Position numbers and translations under genes: made by a program. Below, in pieces: positions 9,187-16,755 of a DNA stretch of 64,000 bases. Location of the stretch: positions 992,001-1,056,000 of the forward strand of contig OZ253672.1 of assembly GCA_965263365.1 (NCBI GenBank). The letters are read 5' to 3'. Within the stretch, counting starts at the first letter, position 1; the number at the start of each line of letters is the position of its first letter. This stretch comes from CANMUM01 sp965263365. Its GTDB lineage: Bacteria; Pseudomonadota; Alphaproteobacteria; Rhodobacterales; Rhodobacteraceae. A model generated the notes under the pieces. The model worked only from the letters and a program-made list of their open reading frames with translations. It searched no databases and was not told the DNA's origin.

Positions 9187-10284
9187 CTAAAGGAAGTCAA
9201 GCAACTCCAAATCGGCTTCAAGTTCATCGCTTGGATCAATAGGAATATCTTCAACAGGCGGACCTGATAAAAGCATAGCGCTCGTCTCCGCAACAGGTGA
9301 ATCGGCTGTATCAGACATATCGGCCACAAATTCAGGCGTGTATATGTATCCATGATCTACTAAGTCATATGCATAGGTCCCATATTCCGCGACTTCGCCG
9401 TTTCCGCTTACTATAGAATATGTGTATACTTGCTCCTCGCTAGAAGCGTCATATCTACCACCATCTCTGAATATCGTCGAACTATCCTTCTGGATACCAA
9501 GGTCAAGAGGGAACACATAAGCGGAAGATAGACCTGAAGAGTCTATCGGTGTTTTGAGAAAAACCTCGTTCCAGATCAGCGATGTGGGCTCTCCGACCAG
9601 CGCTTCGTCTGTATCATAGCGCGCGATATCAAAGACAACCTCAGGCTGCCGCTCACCAGTTACATCATCCTCCAAAACATAAGGCGCAACCGACGCAACC
9701 GTAAAACCACCATCCTCATGGACATATAAGGCATCATGGTCAATTGCTCGAGAATTACCTAGGTCCCAAAACTGATACACATATCCCTGAGCGATCATAT
9801 TATCATGGCTCAGATCAGGCTTAATAGAGTTCAACAATGTCCCTTCAGTGTCATAAACATCATAGCGAGATTGATAATCATATGCTCCACCCTCATATGC
9901 TTGCTCTTGATATTGAACCACGAAATTTCCTTCCGAAAGTTCATGCACTTCCACGCCCCATTCATTCGCCCCCCAGATGTCCCAAGCTAATACATCATAG
10001 CTATTCATATTAACGCTTGCACCATCTGCCGTCACAAGTGAAACATTCACCACGTCTACAGTCATGCTTTCAATATGCACCTGATCTCCCGAAGAGAGTG
10101 TCACAACTCAACGTTCAACATCCTCATACTGTACGGTGCTTTCATCATCGTCAATATCGACATCTACGTCAACGGGCTCTTGTGGCTCGTCCGATGATTC
10201 GCCTGCTTCATCCGAGCGCTCAATTCCAAAAACACCCAACGCCGCCCAAATTATGCTCTCAAACAGCTCAATAACTGCAGTCAT
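9187..10284 (-). pseudogene. Unknown acidic protein gene interrupted by one in-frame TGA
   Basis: An ATG at 10284 follows an excellent ribosome site (AGGAGGAGG). It encodes 58 residues starting MTAVIELFESIIW with an acidic tail (DVDVDIDDDE), then TGA at 10110-10108. The same frame continues with no shift from GTT and GTG 10104 for 305 codons to the stop at 9187. The downstream part is rich in Asp, Gly, Tyr and Ser with VQYQEQAYEGG-like beta-strand runs, as in secreted or surface repeat proteins, and ends ELEADLELLDFL. The simplest reading is one gene with a CGA-to-TGA change. Readthrough or reinitiation at the GTG are alternatives. The family is not recognised. Confidence 0.6.
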
Positions 10285-10761
10285 TCTACCTCCTCCTGAT
10301 TACATGAGATAGAACGTAACGAAGTATAAAAAAATCAACCTATTGATATGAAAAGTTTGCTTCGGTGAGCTTGACCGCAAAGAGCGGTGTTAGTACGTCC
10401 AGACTTGGCTTGCTGGCGTAAAGCGGAACTAGAACGTATGGCGCATTTGCTCTGCCTACCCGCAAACTCACAATAAGAACTTCAATTCAATCCGCCTTTT
10501 CCCTGGATGTTTTCACCTGCGATTTGATCGCTAAATATTGAAAAAGTCAGCACCGACTTGCGCGATAAATTTGAGCGCCTAAGCTACGCTAACTTAAAGA
10601 GATTAAATCTGTTTTGCTACTCTTTAAGAAACGCGGTTTCGGATTTAACCTCAGATACGCCACTCTCTTTCAACTATTTTCCCTAGCCAAAGCGCAAAGC
10701 GCGCCTTTCATATCATTTTGTTTGATCTTTTGTTTTTTATCTCGTTTCGTCTCGTCTCATA

Positions 10762-10791
10762 TGTCGACACCATGAGGCCACGGTGTCGACA
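10762..10791. repeat. Perfect 10-bp inverted repeat (TGTCGACACC)
   Basis: TGTCGACACC (10762-10771) and GGTGTCGACA (10782-10791) are perfect inverted copies with a 10-nt spacer; each arm contains the palindrome TGTCGACA. It lies just past the stop of the last gene of the integrative element. There is no T-run after the stem on either strand, so it may be a protein-binding or recombination-related site rather than a terminator. The preceding 10285-10761 holds no supported gene. Confidence 0.5.
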
Positions 10792-10797
10792 CTGTGC

Positions 10798-11376
10798 CTA
10801 GCTTGCCATTGGATTAAGCATCGGAAAAATTGCCATCAGCAATTTTCTTGCGGCCTTTTTCCCTACAAGCTCTTTTTCAAAAGCATCAAGCAATTCGGCG
10901 CTATCTTCGTAGAAATGAGCCAAAATAAACTCCTTCAAAAGCCTTCGCGCATCTTCCCCCTGCTCTTTCCATCGTTCTGCTTTCAAGATAGAGGCCGTTG
11001 CAAGTTCTGCCGTGGCGCCAATAAAAAGCAGAGAATCCGCGCTCGACTTGCTTTCAAGGCCTCGAATTTGAGCAATTAATTGCGATTTGTTGCTTGGCGC
11101 ATTTGCCTTGTGATACCAACCCAAAATGCGCGCTTTTTCTTCATCAAAATCATAATCAATCAATCCTATTTTAATAAGTGCTATGATAGCGTTTTGCGCC
11201 TCGTCCGTGTCACATTGCAAATCCAAAGCCATTTCGGCAACTCGAGAAGAAAATACACACGAATATTCTGCCCGCAAATGGGTAAAAATATAGGCAAGGC
11301 GGTGGAGATTGGTTTCAAGCGCATTGAATTTCTTTGAGTGCAGCAGGCTTTGACTAATCATAGCAAATTCTTTCAT
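10798..11376 (-). CDS. Unknown 192-aa protein of the integrative element
   Basis: The start ATG at 11376 overlaps the stop of the upstream gene (ATGA), so it is the last gene of a translationally coupled set. The sequence is mostly helical: an N-terminal part with HRLAYIFTHLRAEYS and a helix-turn-helix-like stretch (VAEMALDLQCDTDEAQNAIIALIKIGLIDYD), and a Lys/Arg-rich C-terminus (KELVGKKAARKLLMAIF). This resembles small phage or satellite replication and regulatory proteins, but I cannot name a family. No catalytic motif is visible. Confidence 0.6.
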   Translation of the reverse strand: MKEFAMISQSLLHSKKFNALETNLHRLAYIFTHLRAEYSCVFSSRVAEMALDLQCDTDEAQNAIIALIKIGLIDYDFDEEKARILGWYHKANAPSNKSQLIAQIRGLESKSSADSLLFIGATAELATASILKAERWKEQGEDARRLLKEFILAHFYEDSAELLDAFEKELVGKKAARKLLMAIFPMLNPMAS

Positions 11377-11675
11377 TCCTCACCCCGCTTGAAAAATTCG
11401 GGAAGTTCCAATCGCTCAAGTGGTGTTGGTGCACCAAAATAGGCGCGGCTCGCACGAATCAAGCTATCGCGCTCCACAAAGTAGCCAAGAGCGCGCCAAC
11501 GCGCCCCTGCCCGTTTTTTTCCGCTTCTCACTTGCAAAATCCATTGAATGCTATCCTTACAAGTTATTATGCGGTAGCGCCCTTTTTTATAATGTTCAAA
11601 AACATAATTTTCATCGCATTCGCGGTAGCTTTCCTCGCGTGTCTGCACGTATTGGTTAGAAAAACTGCTACTCAC
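11373..11675 (-). CDS. Small unknown protein of the integrative element (100 aa)
   Basis: The frame is open from an ATG at 11699, but the best start is GTG 11675, which has GGAGG 5 nt upstream and overlaps the stop of the previous gene by 8 bp. The product has a basic centre (IQWILQVRSGKKRAGARWRALGYF) and ends PEFFKRGEE. Such a compact Arg/Lys-rich protein fits accessory DNA-associated proteins of phage-like islands. No known domain is recognised. It overlaps its downstream neighbour by 4 bp. Confidence 0.55.
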   Translation of the reverse strand: MSSSFSNQYVQTREESYRECDENYVFEHYKKGRYRIITCKDSIQWILQVRSGKKRAGARWRALGYFVERDSLIRASRAYFGAPTPLERLELPEFFKRGEE

Positions 11676-11838
11676 GAATGCCTCCATTAAGCTCTGCATA
11701 AAGTCTCGCCGTTGAAAGCGTTAATCCGTGGCGTTGCGCATAGCGCTTTACTTTAATTGACTGTGCTGGTGTGTAGTGATGGCGCTTGACCACCACTTCT
11801 AACTGCTCAAAAAAATCCAACTGCCTAGGCGTTCTCAT
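11668..11838 (-). CDS. 56-aa HTH-like small protein
   Basis: It starts at ATG 11838 inside the 3' end of the winged-helix gene in another frame and ends overlapping the next gene. The peptide begins MRTPRQLDFFEQL and contains KVKRYAQRHGLTLSTARLYAEL, which has the shape of a helix-turn-helix recognition unit. The tight overlaps on both sides are typical of compact phage and island operons. Function unknown; DNA binding is inferred from the motif only. Confidence 0.5.
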   Translation of the reverse strand: MRTPRQLDFFEQLEVVVKRHHYTPAQSIKVKRYAQRHGLTLSTARLYAELNGGIRE

Positions 11839-12118
11839 TTTGCACCTCCACAATCTCCACATCATCGCGAAGAACGTAGCGTGCGTGCGTGCCCGCAAAT
11901 TGCCCGCCGTGGCTCTCTGTGATGGTCTCGATGTTGATCCCGTACTCATGGCGAAGGTCGTGAACATAGGCGCTCCAACGGGGTGCTGGATTGTCTATCG
12001 GAGTGCAACCGCGTGAACCTGCTTTAACAAGCTCGTCAAGCGCCCATGCATCTCTGCCTTTAATTTGGACAAATCGGGGCTGTTCGCCCAAAGGCGTTAT
12101 TTCGAATTTAATTTTCAT
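11825..12118 (-). CDS. Winged-helix domain protein
   Basis: A 97-aa protein with an AGG ribosome site 7 nt before ATG 12118. The core (DAWALDELVKAGSRGCTPIDNPAPRWSAYVHDL, then YGINIETI and GTHARYVLRDDVEI) matches a winged-helix module common in integrated elements next to recombinase genes, in which a conserved GC(T)PID..PRWSAYV segment forms the recognition helix. It is probably a DNA-binding regulator or excision co-factor. A hairpin (12126-12142) covers its Shine-Dalgarno, suggesting translational control. Confidence 0.6.
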   Translation of the reverse strand: MKIKFEITPLGEQPRFVQIKGRDAWALDELVKAGSRGCTPIDNPAPRWSAYVHDLRHEYGINIETITESHGGQFAGTHARYVLRDDVEIVEVQNENA

Positions 12119-12125
12119 TTGATAA

Positions 12126-12142
12126 CCTTTCTATTTGAAAGG
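12126..12142 (-). promoter_or_regulatory. Hairpin sequestering the winged-helix gene's Shine-Dalgarno
   Basis: In minus-strand sense CCTTTC-aaata-GAAAGG is a perfect 6-bp stem with a 5-nt loop, placed 7 nt before the ATG at 12118. The 3' arm contains the only AGG ribosome site for that gene. Closing the hairpin would block initiation. Confidence 0.4.
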
Positions 12143-12185
12143 CGGTGGTTTTATGATAGGGAAAAAGAACAAGTGTCAAATTGTC

Positions 12186-12217
12186 TAAAGCCCTATCGCC
12201 ACCGCGTTAGGGTTTTA
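12186..12217 (-). terminator. Hairpin after the AlpA-like gene
   Basis: CTAAA-a-CCCTA pairs with TAGGG-c-TTTAG in minus-strand sense (10 pairs, one mismatch) immediately after the stop of the AlpA-like gene at 12220. The stem continues into a T-containing but not T-rich tail. It may be a terminator or attenuator between the AlpA-like gene and the winged-helix gene. Confidence 0.4.
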
Positions 12218-12219
12218 GT

Positions 12220-12474
12220 TTATGCGCTTTCATCAACACGATACGCTTCGATATAGGCAATCACGTCTTTACCCAAATAGCGAACCGAGCTACCGAATTT
12301 GTGCATGGGTATGCCAGTGCCATTTACGACATCGGCGGCTAGTCGGTCATATGAGCGAAAGCCCATATTTGCGAAAGGAATATGCTTCCGTTCCATGCGC
12401 CAGCGCGCCAATGTATCAGTCGATATGCCAATCAGGCCTGAAGCCTCTTTAGCGTTTTTTAAATTTTCAGTCAT
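12220..12474 (-). CDS. AlpA/MerR-type small HTH protein, probable excisionase/regulator
   Basis: The start is ATG 12474 with AAGGTG upstream (a GTG at 12480 is also possible). The 84-aa product begins MTENLKNAKEASGLIGISTDTLARWRMERKHIPF, an AlpA-style winged HTH in which WRMERKHIPF is the recognition and wing region, followed by a second part ending FGSSVRYLGKDVIAYIEAYRV, the usual AlpA ending. In integrative elements such proteins control the recombinase or act as recombination directionality factors. Its position just downstream of the recombinase operon fits. Confidence 0.75.
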   Translation of the reverse strand: MTENLKNAKEASGLIGISTDTLARWRMERKHIPFANMGFRSYDRLAADVVNGTGIPMHKFGSSVRYLGKDVIAYIEAYRVDESA

Positions 12475-12541
12475 TAGCACCTTACTCCTATTTTAGTTTG
12501 AAGGTGCTTTCTAATATGAACATATTTATTAGTTTTGCAAA

Positions 12542-12570
12542 AGCTTATTGTCAGAAATTTGCCATAAGCT
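12542..12570 (-). terminator. Possible terminator of the recombinase operon
   Basis: AGCTTAT (12542-12548) and ATAAGCT (12564-12570) are perfect inverted arms between the 280-aa gene and the AlpA-like gene. In minus-strand sense the stem is followed by TTTTGC. The stem is AT-rich and the T-run short, so support is modest. Confidence 0.35.
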
Positions 12571-12592
12571 CATTTTTCGGACAAACTAGTAT

Positions 12593-13435
12593 TTAGCGGT
12601 TATTCCAGATTTTCTCGAAAGATTCATAACTCATTGTGTTTAAACCTTGGGCATATTTCGAAAAATCGTTCCAAATACTAGACATAATTCCACAAGCGCA
12701 CGGAATAGGATTGTCTTTATTTCGGGTAGCTAGAATCTCATGTCTTTTAGTGGTTGATTCTATGGCTCTTACAATAAATGTATCGCGCTCCCTAAAACTC
12801 GGCAATTTCTTACGCTTTGGTTTCTTTGATAGACCAAAAAGAACGGAAGCTCCAAAATCCGCCAGAGTAATGTGATTTTGACTTGATACACTATTCATTA
12901 ATTCCCAAATTGCTTGAGAGGACAAAATTTCACAGGCACGAAATTTTATATGATCAGTTTCCGAATCATTTAGAATAGAAGCAAGCAAATCAGAATCAAG
13001 ATTTTCAATAGGATTATCTGTATGAGACGCAAATCTACCTGCATATAAATTAGGAACTAGATTATCTAATAGTTCTCTAGCGACCGCATCCAATCTTTGT
13101 TCTGTTGGTTTCGGATCTATATGCCATTCAATTGCCCTGATAATATTTCCATCCAATAACGCCGTACGCACAATCTCATTATCATAAAATTGTAATGCAA
13201 CCAACTCTGCTACTTCAGTTAGCGTTACTTCAGATTTTTTGGACATTGTTTCTCTTAGAGCCTTAAGTTTTTGGTCGCGCTCAGCAACTGACATGCCTAT
13301 AGGATTAATAAAGTGAATTCGAGTCAACGCATCTGATGCCGCATTCATCCTCTCAATTTCTTCCTGCGAGCGCTCGGGAGTTCTAAATTCTATTTTAATT
13401 TTTCCAAGCTCAATTGATCCGTATTTGCGTTCCAT
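12593..13435 (-). CDS. Unknown 280-aa cargo protein coupled to the integrase
   Basis: The ATG at 13435 shares a base with the integrase stop (TAATG), so the two are co-translated. The product is soluble and mostly helical, starting MERKYGSIELGKIKIEF. It contains Leu-rich helices (LTEVAELVALQFYDNE), a basic patch (LSKKPKRKKLPSF) and CACGIM near the end. No nuclease, kinase or methylase motif is visible. Coupling to a recombinase suggests a recombination helper or a cargo gene such as a defence or addiction factor. I cannot decide, and I know no named family. Confidence 0.65.
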   Translation of the reverse strand: MERKYGSIELGKIKIEFRTPERSQEEIERMNAASDALTRIHFINPIGMSVAERDQKLKALRETMSKKSEVTLTEVAELVALQFYDNEIVRTALLDGNIIRAIEWHIDPKPTEQRLDAVARELLDNLVPNLYAGRFASHTDNPIENLDSDLLASILNDSETDHIKFRACEILSSQAIWELMNSVSSQNHITLADFGASVLFGLSKKPKRKKLPSFRERDTFIVRAIESTTKRHEILATRNKDNPIPCACGIMSSIWNDFSKYAQGLNTMSYESFEKIWNNR

Positions 13436-14607
13436 TACCGTAACCTCACTACTTTGGCTTCATCGCCCGTTACAAATTGCGCCCAGCGCTCCATGAGCGC
13501 GCGGCGTTTTTCAATTAGGCTTGAGCGTGCATAGGCCGCTTCTGTCTTTGACATAGTCGTATGCGCTAGAGCCGCTTCTGCCACCTCTCTCGGCGCACCA
13601 GCGACCTCGCTCGCCCAATCCCTAAATGTCGATCTAAACCCGTGAACCGTAACACCGTGCTTTTTCATGTCCATGCGGCGCAAAACATTTTCCATCGCCA
13701 TATTGGAAAGTGGGCGGTGGCGTCTCTGTCCTTCAAAGACAATTTTATCTGACAATCCCTTGAGCTTGTCCAAGATTATCAGTGCCTCTTGCGACAATGG
13801 CACTTGATGCCCTTTACCATTTTTCATGCGCTCGGGCGCAATCGTCCACACGTTCCCGTCAAATTCTTCCCATGTTGCGCCCAAAACCTCACTGGTTCGG
13901 CACGCGGTTAAAATCGTGAAGCGAAGCGCAAGGGAAGCCATCGCATCTTGCGCTTGGAGTGCTTCATAAAATGCGGGTAAGTCCTGCCGCCGCATTGCAC
14001 CATGATGCTTATCGCTAGCCTTCACTTTCGTAAGCACGTTAAGCGCCTTGATTTCTTGAATGGGATTTTCACCTGCTCGAAGCTTTCGCGCCTTGGCATA
14101 ATCCAGCACAACACCTATTCTTTGCATCACTCGGCGCGCCGTTTCGTGTTTTTCTGTCCATATAGGAGATAGCACTTTGAGCACATCGGCGCTGTCAATC
14201 ACATCAACGCCCATATTGCCGATTTCGGGATAGGCATATTCGTGAAGGGTGTTAATCCATTGCGCGGCGTGTTTCGGATTTTTCCACGTTGGCAAGCGCT
14301 CTTGATGCACTTTTTCGGCAAGTTCGGCAAAGCTGGGAATGACTTTCTTATTCTCTATTCGTGGATCACCACCATTTCGCGCAACGGCTCGAAGTTCTTG
14401 CGCCTTGCGCCGTGCCTCTTGCAAGGGGGTATAATCCACCCCGCCTAAACCCAAATCAGTGCGCCTTCCTTTGATAACCACGCGCAATATCCATGATTTT
14501 GCCCCGCTAGGCTTGACGACAAGGTAAAGGCCGCCACCATCCGAATAGCGCCCTGCCTTCTGATTTGCTTCAATTTGCTTAACTGTGAGCTTGCCCGATA
14601 AATGCAA
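13435..14607 (-). CDS. P4-type tyrosine recombinase (integrase)
   Basis: A 390-aa recombinase if read from TTG 14607, which has AAGAAGG 5 nt upstream. The longer open frame up to 14883 overlaps the preceding gene and has no family resemblance. The N-terminus KLTVKQIEANQKAGRYSDGGGLYLVV and SWILRVVIKGRRTDLGLG is the DUF4102 arm-binding domain of P4-like integrases. The core-binding domain follows, then the catalytic domain with Arg in LTACRTSEVLG, HGFRSTFRDW (His-x-x-Arg), HTTMSKTEAAY (His and the nucleophile Tyr). All catalytic residues appear present. It lies about 0.5 kb from the 3' end of tRNA-Ser(GGA), the usual target class. Confidence 0.9.
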   Translation of the reverse strand: MHLSGKLTVKQIEANQKAGRYSDGGGLYLVVKPSGAKSWILRVVIKGRRTDLGLGGVDYTPLQEARRKAQELRAVARNGGDPRIENKKVIPSFAELAEKVHQERLPTWKNPKHAAQWINTLHEYAYPEIGNMGVDVIDSADVLKVLSPIWTEKHETARRVMQRIGVVLDYAKARKLRAGENPIQEIKALNVLTKVKASDKHHGAMRRQDLPAFYEALQAQDAMASLALRFTILTACRTSEVLGATWEEFDGNVWTIAPERMKNGKGHQVPLSQEALIILDKLKGLSDKIVFEGQRRHRPLSNMAMENVLRRMDMKKHGVTVHGFRSTFRDWASEVAGAPREVAEAALAHTTMSKTEAAYARSSLIEKRRALMERWAQFVTGDEAKVVRLR

Positions 14608-14608
14608 A

Positions 14609-14929
14609 TCAGCCTTCTTTCTTATTTGAATAATGGTTTGGACTTCTTTCTGTGGGCGCTTGGAAATAGACGGGCACTGAAAATGATATTTTGTGAGCGC
14701 CCTCGTTTTTGTGGTTAGCTTTTGCGTCCCCGATACTCCAGACTTTAATACCTCCACCCGCTTCACTTGAAACAACAGTGGAAATTTCAAAATTGACCAA
14801 CTGTGCGCCAGTCTGTTTTTCATGTTCAACATATCCCGGCGCAATATAGAGAGGGGTTTCCTGCTGTGCTTTATGAACCCCATTAGTGATTTGCGTTAGC
14901 GTTTTGTGAATATAATCTTCTAAGTCCAT
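14609..14929 (-). CDS. Trypco2-like 106-aa protein upstream of the integrase
   Basis: ATG 14929 follows GGAAGG (about 12 nt). The product starts MDLEDYIHKTLTQITNGVHKAQ, an amphipathic helix, then NFEISTVVSSEAGGGIKVW and HKISFSVPVYF. That pattern (helix, then a beta unit with a GGGIKV turn and a KFSVPV end) matches my memory of the trypsin-co-occurring domain 2 family, which is linked to bacterial conflict systems. Its TGA at 14611-14609 lies one base before the integrase TTG, so both are in one operon. The domain call is from memory and needs a profile search. Confidence 0.6.
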   Translation of the reverse strand: MDLEDYIHKTLTQITNGVHKAQQETPLYIAPGYVEHEKQTGAQLVNFEISTVVSSEAGGGIKVWSIGDAKANHKNEGAHKISFSVPVYFQAPTERSPNHYSNKKEG

Positions 14930-15011
14930 TTTGTTTTATACCTTCCAAACTAATTGTCAAAACTTATGTTACCTCATTTGATACCACACATGGCGATACA
15001 AAACAATACAT

Positions 15012-15028
15012 TTTGACGAACCGTCAAA
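15012..15028. promoter_or_regulatory. Inverted repeat between integrase operon and tRNA-Ser
   Basis: TTTGACG-aac-CGTCAAA is a perfect 7-bp inverted repeat located about 80 bp upstream of the trypco2-like gene and about 75 bp from the tRNA 3' end. It could be an operator of the recombinase operon or part of the attachment region. Confidence 0.35.
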
Positions 15029-15101
15029 CAAGGAAATTTCGCCTAAACCCTTATTTTATAAGGCTTTAATACATTATCACGCATATCGAAAAATAGGGAG
15101 G

Positions 15102-15191
15102 TGGCAGAGAGGAAGGGATTCGAACCCTCGAGACGGTTCCCCGCCTACACGCGTTCCAGGCGTGCGCCTTCGACCACTCGGCCACCTCTCT
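15102..15191 (-). tRNA. tRNA-Ser (anticodon GGA)
   Basis: The minus strand folds as a class II tRNA: acceptor AGAGAGG/CCTCTCT, D-arm GCCGAGTGG, anticodon loop CTGGAAC (GGA) on a CACGC/GCGTG stem, a long variable arm, GGTTCGAATCC T-arm, discriminator G and an encoded CCA. Its 3' end faces the integrase module, so it is the probable attachment gene. Confidence 0.95.
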
Positions 15192-15298
15192 ATACGCCAA
15201 GGCTATATAGCAACTTCTCGTCTGAACACAAGGCTATTGACGCAAGCAATCTTCACAAATAGGTTTGTACGGAATGTTCGAAAAATCATAGGAATATA

Positions 15299-16684
15299 AT
15301 GAGCCTTTCCAATCTCTATCCAACCGAGAAATACCGCGAGCTTGATGCTGCGCACCACATGCATCCCTTTACACATCAAAGCGAGCTGAATGCCAAAGGC
15401 GCGCGCATTATTACACAGGCGCAAGGCGTCCACCTGACTGACAGTGAAGGTGAAATTCTTCTTGATGGCATGTCAGGACTTTGGTGTGTTATGGTTGGTT
15501 ATGGGCGCACATCTCTATCGGAAGTTGCGCAAGCACAAATGAACACCCTTCCCTTTTATAATACCTTTTTTCAGACCTCACATCCGCCCGTTATCAAACT
15601 TTCTGAAAAACTTGCGCAAATTGCGCCGAATATGTCGCGTGTGTTTTATGGTTCATCGGGTTCAGAGGCAAATGACACAAATATTCGTGCTGTGAGGCAA
15701 TATTGGGCTAATCTTGGCAAACCTGAGTGCACCCATATTATTTCGCGCTGGAATGCATATCATGGCTCGACCATGGGTGGTGGCTCGTTGGGCGGCATGA
15801 AGGGGATACACGCGCAAGGTGGGCTTCCGATTCCCGAAATTCATCATATTGAGCAACCCGATTGGTGGGGCGAAGGCGGTGAAATGTCGCCTGAAGACTT
15901 TGGAAAAGCGCGCGCTCAGCTTTTAGAACAGAAGATACTCGAGATTGGTCCCGAAAAAGTTGCAGCATTTATTGGTGAACCGATTCAAGGCGCCGGCGGT
16001 GTTATTATTCCACCCAAAACGTATTGGCCCGAAATTCAACGCATTTGCAAAGAATATGATATTCTTCTTATCGCGGATGAAGTGATCACAGGATTTGGGC
16101 GCACGGGAAATTGGTTTGGGTGTGAGACTTTTGAGATTACCCCTGATATCATAACGACCGCAAAAGGTTTAACCTCGGGATATATTCCAATGTCCGCAAG
16201 TTTGTTTAGTGAAAAGGTTGCAAGCAATTTAGCCGAAACCCCTGGAGAATTTACGCATGGTTACACCTATTCAGGCCATCCGGTTGCGGCGGCAGTGGCG
16301 TTCGAAAATATTAAGATCATAGAAGAAGACAATCTTGTTGAAAACGCGCGCTATGGTGCTGGTGCATATCTCCGCGAAAAATGGCGCGCCCTCTCCGATC
16401 ATCCTTTAGTTGGCGAGGCCGTCATTAGCGGTATGATGGGCGCAATTCAACTTACACCTGACAAAATCGCACGTGCAAAATTTGCAGCCGATAGCGGAAC
16501 TGTTGGCTATATTTGCCGCGAATTTTGCTTTGAAAACGGGCTTGTGATGCGACATGTCGGCGACCGAATGATCATCGCCCCCTCTCTTTCCATGACAAAT
16601 GATAACGTTGATGAACTAATCGAAAAAGCTTGGAAATGTTTAGATTTAACGCATGCTAAAATCAAATCTGAAGGCATTACCTAG
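15299..16684 (+). CDS. Class III PLP-dependent aminotransferase (omega-amino acid/polyamine type)
   Basis: A 461-aa enzyme with GGAAT before ATG 15299. Class III signatures are present: VFYGSSGSEANDTNIRAVRQYW (phosphate-binding), WNAYHGSTMGGGSLGG, FIGEPIQGAGGVIIPP, LIADEVITGFGRTG (Asp contacting the PLP ring nitrogen) and TTAKGLTSGYIPM (Schiff-base Lys). The close homologues I recall are annotated as aspartate/putrescine/taurine:pyruvate aminotransferases (SpuC-like). They transfer an omega-amino group to pyruvate. Specific amine donor not determinable. It is monocistronic, starting just upstream of the tRNA-Ser gene on the opposite strand. Confidence 0.88.
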   Translation: MSLSNLYPTEKYRELDAAHHMHPFTHQSELNAKGARIITQAQGVHLTDSEGEILLDGMSGLWCVMVGYGRTSLSEVAQAQMNTLPFYNTFFQTSHPPVIKLSEKLAQIAPNMSRVFYGSSGSEANDTNIRAVRQYWANLGKPECTHIISRWNAYHGSTMGGGSLGGMKGIHAQGGLPIPEIHHIEQPDWWGEGGEMSPEDFGKARAQLLEQKILEIGPEKVAAFIGEPIQGAGGVIIPPKTYWPEIQRICKEYDILLIADEVITGFGRTGNWFGCETFEITPDIITTAKGLTSGYIPMSASLFSEKVASNLAETPGEFTHGYTYSGHPVAAAVAFENIKIIEEDNLVENARYGAGAYLREKWRALSDHPLVGEAVISGMMGAIQLTPDKIARAKFAADSGTVGYICREFCFENGLVMRHVGDRMIIAPSLSMTNDNVDELIEKAWKCLDLTHAKIKSEGIT

Positions 16685-16755
16685 TCAAATTAGAGCAGCT
16701 GGCGGCAGCGGATTCCGCGGCTGATTATAGCTTGATGGGTCAAGTTCAACTATGT

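Noticed and set aside
10762..10791. Terminator for the integrative-element operon
   Set aside because: Stem is strong but no T-run follows on the relevant strand, so listed as an inverted repeat.
14609..14883. 92-residue N-terminal extension of the integrase
   Set aside because: It does not resemble integrases and overlaps a better-supported gene in another frame.
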